From: Devosia sp. RR2S18 | Lineage (GTDB): Bacteria > Pseudomonadota > Alphaproteobacteria > Rhizobiales > Devosiaceae | NCBI RefSeq assembly: GCF_030177755.1 | Contig: NZ_CP126539.1 | Span: 3,470,001-3,534,000, forward strand | Direction: 5' to 3' | DNA length: 64,000 nucleotides | Made by a program: the position numbers and the translations under genes | The notes under the pieces: generated by a model | Seen by the model: the letters and a program-made list of their open reading frames with translations, nothing else | Databases searched by the model: none | Told to the model about the DNA's origin: nothing | Shown: one piece after another, positions 61,809 through 64,000 of the stretch | How the letters are laid out: every line of letters starts with the position of its first letter | How positions within the stretch are numbered: the stretch's first letter is position 1

Positions 61809-63905
61809 TCAGGCCGCGCCGCGGCGGCTGAACTCGGCGTCGAGCGCATCATGCCCGTCATCGAGGTCAAGATCGAAGCCACCACCGCTGCTTGCCCGGG
61901 CTGCCGGCTTGCGGGGAGCGACATGAGGCGCCTTGGCAAGGATCGCCTCGCGCAGTGCCGCGGTGGACGGCTTGGAACGGCTGGCCAGTGGAGCTTCGCT
62001 GGCACCGTGACGATCATCGACCCGGAAGTAGCTGATCGCCGATTGCAGCTGTTCGGCCTGGCTCGCCAGCTCTTCAGAGGTCGCCGACATTTCTTCGGCA
62101 GCCGAAGTGTTCTGCTGGGTGACCTTGTCGAGCTGCTGGATGGCCGTGTTGATCTGGCTAGCACCGGCATTCTGCTCACGGCTGGCCGCCGAGATTTCCT
62201 CGACCAGTTCAGCCGTGCGCTGGATATCGGGAACCAGCTTGCCGAGCATTTCGCCGGCAGACTGGGCGGCCTTTACCGTAGTGCCCGAGAGCGTAGAGAT
62301 TTCTGCCGCCGCAGCCTGGCTGCGTTCGGCGAGCTTACGCACTTCGGAGGCTACCACGGCAAAGCCGCGGCCATGTTCGCCGGCACGGGCAGCTTCCACT
62401 GCCGCGTTGAGCGCCAGGAGATCGGTCTGGCGGGCGATTTCCTGCACGACCATGATCTTTTCGGCGATCGTCTGCATGGCAGTGACAGCGTTGTTCACAG
62501 CTTCGCCAGAGGCGATTGCGTCGGCAGCGGACTGGCGCGCGATCTTTTCGGTCTGCGATGCATTGTCGGCCGACTGCTTAATGGTGGCAGCCATTTCTTC
62601 CATCGAAGCGGAAGCCTCTTCGGTCGAGGACGCCTGCTCGGTTGCACCCTGGCTCAACTGTTCGGCCGTGGCGGACATTTCCTGGCTGCCGGCCGCAACG
62701 TTGCGGGTGGCGGAGGTCACTTCGGCGACGACTTCACGCAGCTTGGCCGTCATGCCGTTGAGCGCTTTGATGAGATCGGAGACCTCGTCGTCCGATTTCA
62801 CAGCAGCGGTCGCGTTGAGGTCGCCATCGGCCACGTCATTGGCGAGTTTTACGGCGCTCGAGAGAGCACGAGAGATCGAGATAACGATCCAGGTGGCGGC
62901 TATTGCTGCGATTATGGCCGAACCGGCGAGAATGCCAATCAATAGCATCATCGAATGTTCGTAGAGTTGCTGAGCTTGTACATCAGCCTCTGCCATAAGC
63001 TCCTGATTGTGGTCGATAAGTCCTTGCAAAATGCCATCGGCCTCCTCGAGCAGCAGGTTCGTGTTCGACGCGGTTTGCATCGCAAAGTAGTCGCCATTTT
63101 CCATGCTCACCGCAACGGCCTTGTTCATGGCCGCAACCATGTCGTCGTAGGCCGTTCTCGCAGCATTGAACAAAGCCATATCGCCCTGCGGCATTGTCCG
63201 TTGCATGTCCGGGATACGACCCGCATTCGCCTCGACGCCAGCAAGGTAGTCAGCATGCCACTGCTCCTGCAAAGCGCGATCCTGTGACGCGGCCAGGAGC
63301 ACATTTCGCTGCTGCCGGAACATGTCGCTACCGGTTACGAACATCTCAGTCGCTGCCTGGTAGGCGGGAAAGGCCATCAGATCGCCTGAGGCGACGCGAC
63401 GCTCAAGTGAAGCGCGCAACGCGGCCATGGTTTCCTCGAAAACACCCAAAGCACCGCTGCCTTCGCTGCGGCTGATCTGGAGTGCGGTCGCGTCGGAGTT
63501 TTTAAGGGTGTGTTCTTGAGTTGCCAGAGCTTCAGACCACATCTGATCGAGCTTGGCCGAGAAAACGGGCAGCTGCTCGAGGGTAGCGGAGTCTGGGGCG
63601 TTGGCACTGAGCTGATCGAGGCCGCTCGTCAGTTCGGTGTAGTCGCTCTCGAGGGAAGCGATGTACTCCTGCTTGAGGTCAGGGTCGGTCGTCAGAATTT
63701 GGGCCCGAATGCGCGAACCCAGGCTCTCAAGGCTCGTCTGCATCTGAGACGATGTCACCACATTGGCAGCCCGTACGTTCACGATGGTCTCGAGCTTCTC
63801 GTTCAGAGCACCGAGATTTTGAAGCGCGACGAACATGCTCCCCGCGGACATGGCAACCACGACGGTGAACACCGCCGCCAGTTTGGTTTTGATAGTCAGT
63901 CTCAC
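61809..63905 (-). CDS. Transmembrane methyl-accepting chemotaxis protein, 698 aa
   Basis: Membrane receptor: TM1 (about residues 9-30), a periplasmic all-helical sensor domain of about 280 residues, TM2 (about 316-340), HAMP, then a methylation and signalling region with the conserved tip [35 protein letters not shown] (about 495-530) and a [25 protein letters not shown] methylation helix. The ligand is unknown. Start GTG 63905 (AGAAAGG upstream) overlaps the preceding stop as GTGA. Confidence 0.95.
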   Translation of the reverse strand: MRLTIKTKLAAVFTVVVAMSAGSMFVALQNLGALNEKLETIVNVRAANVVTSSQMQTSLESLGSRIRAQILTTDPDLKQEYIASLESDYTELTSGLDQLSANAPDSATLEQLPVFSAKLDQMWSEALATQEHTLKNSDATALQISRSEGSGALGVFEETMAALRASLERRVASGDLMAFPAYQAATEMFVTGSDMFRQQRNVLLAASQDRALQEQWHADYLAGVEANAGRIPDMQRTMPQGDMALFNAARTAYDDMVAAMNKAVAVSMENGDYFAMQTASNTNLLLEEADGILQGLIDHNQELMAEADVQAQQLYEHSMMLLIGILAGSAIIAAIAATWIVISISRALSSAVKLANDVADGDLNATAAVKSDDEVSDLIKALNGMTAKLREVVAEVTSATRNVAAGSQEMSATAEQLSQGATEQASSTEEASASMEEMAATIKQSADNASQTEKIARQSAADAIASGEAVNNAVTAMQTIAEKIMVVQEIARQTDLLALNAAVEAARAGEHGRGFAVVASEVRKLAERSQAAAAEISTLSGTTVKAAQSAGEMLGKLVPDIQRTAELVEEISAASREQNAGASQINTAIQQLDKVTQQNTSAAEEMSATSEELASQAEQLQSAISYFRVDDRHGASEAPLASRSKPSTAALREAILAKAPHVAPRKPAARASSGGGFDLDLDDGHDALDAEFSRRGAA

Positions 63906-64000
63906 GATGCAGACCTTTCTTCTGAAGCTGCTGGGGCGACCGTTCTGGCGCCCTGGGTTTCGAAAATGCGTCCTAGATCCGGGATGATGATGAAGCCGCC
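63902..64000 (-). CDS. CheW-like protein, C-terminal fragment (window edge)
   Basis: The last 32 residues of a reverse gene are readable from the window end: [19 protein letters not shown]... ending EERSAS. The PDLGRIF pattern fits the C-terminal strand of CheW/CheW-like proteins. Its TGA overlaps the GTG of the MCP (GTGA). The gene continues beyond 64000, so the identity is tentative. Confidence 0.55.
   Translation of the reverse strand, partial: GGFIIIPDLGRIFETQGARTVAPAASEERSAS

Overview
This is a GC-rich, densely coded chromosomal window. It looks like an alphaproteobacterium of the order Hyphomicrobiales, most likely Devosiaceae (Devosia/Pelagibacterium-like); that family name is an inference from gene content. 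The supporting signs are the block hisD / UPF0262 / low-molecular-weight phosphatase / infA / maf / yacG / tRNA-Phe, a class I lysyl-tRNA synthetase, ALA-synthase hemA with an FNR/FixK box, a SAM-II riboswitch on metZ, a double-length dCTP deaminase, an HWE-type histidine kinase, a PodJ-like SEL1 protein and the TauE/TIGR02186 pair. There is no rRNA operon, CRISPR array, IS element or intact prophage. I see a core chromosome with a few accessory patches.

Layout. 1-2.0 kb: the 3' end of a PQQ-dependent dehydrogenase and a run of tiny reverse genes (two overlap in different frames) beside tRNA-Phe. 2.2-8.5 kb: a reverse housekeeping block (yacG, maf, infA, a UPF0262-phosphatase fusion, hisD, DUF2948, VOC protein, murA, a 54-residue protein), then tRNA-Thr. 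8.9-17.8 kb: accessory genes (rsgA, two secreted proteins, a chimeric gene remnant, an SbtA/PII-like bicarbonate-transport pair, an SDR, an HWE kinase and several very small genes). 17.9-23.6 kb: a cyanide-insensitive type cytochrome bd oxidase with a 36-residue accessory subunit, then a TRAP transporter. 23.7-31.6 kb: stress and envelope genes (cold-shock protein with a structured leader, J-domain protein, Cys-rich copper protein, metallo-hydrolases, SDRs, PRC-barrel, OmpA lipoprotein).

31.7-42.1 kb: a divergent WS/DGAT-like protein and hemA, an atypical FixJ-like regulator that lacks its phospho-acceptor Asp, mscL, a convergent hybrid kinase/NarL regulator pair and the 1190-residue PodJ-like protein. 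42.2-51.2 kb: TauE/TIGR02186, the PdeM/Lhr-like DNA-repair pair, a P-loop kinase, a MATE exporter, pyrD and DUF952. 51.3-57.5 kb: an S24 repressor-like protein, lysS, TerB, a solute-binding protein, metZ under a SAM-II riboswitch plus terminator, and dcd. 57.5-64 kb: a reverse chemotaxis operon (cheW fragment, transmembrane MCP, cheW, cheR, cheB, and a soluble MCP-like coiled-coil protein).

How they work together. Respiratory flexibility links several loci: the cytochrome bd oxidase and hemA behind an anaerobox. The chemotaxis operon is translationally tight and ends in an unusual soluble helical protein. Several genes shorter than 60 codons were found by reading intergenic DNA. Start sites were chosen from ribosome-binding sites and overlaps; nothing was checked against a database.
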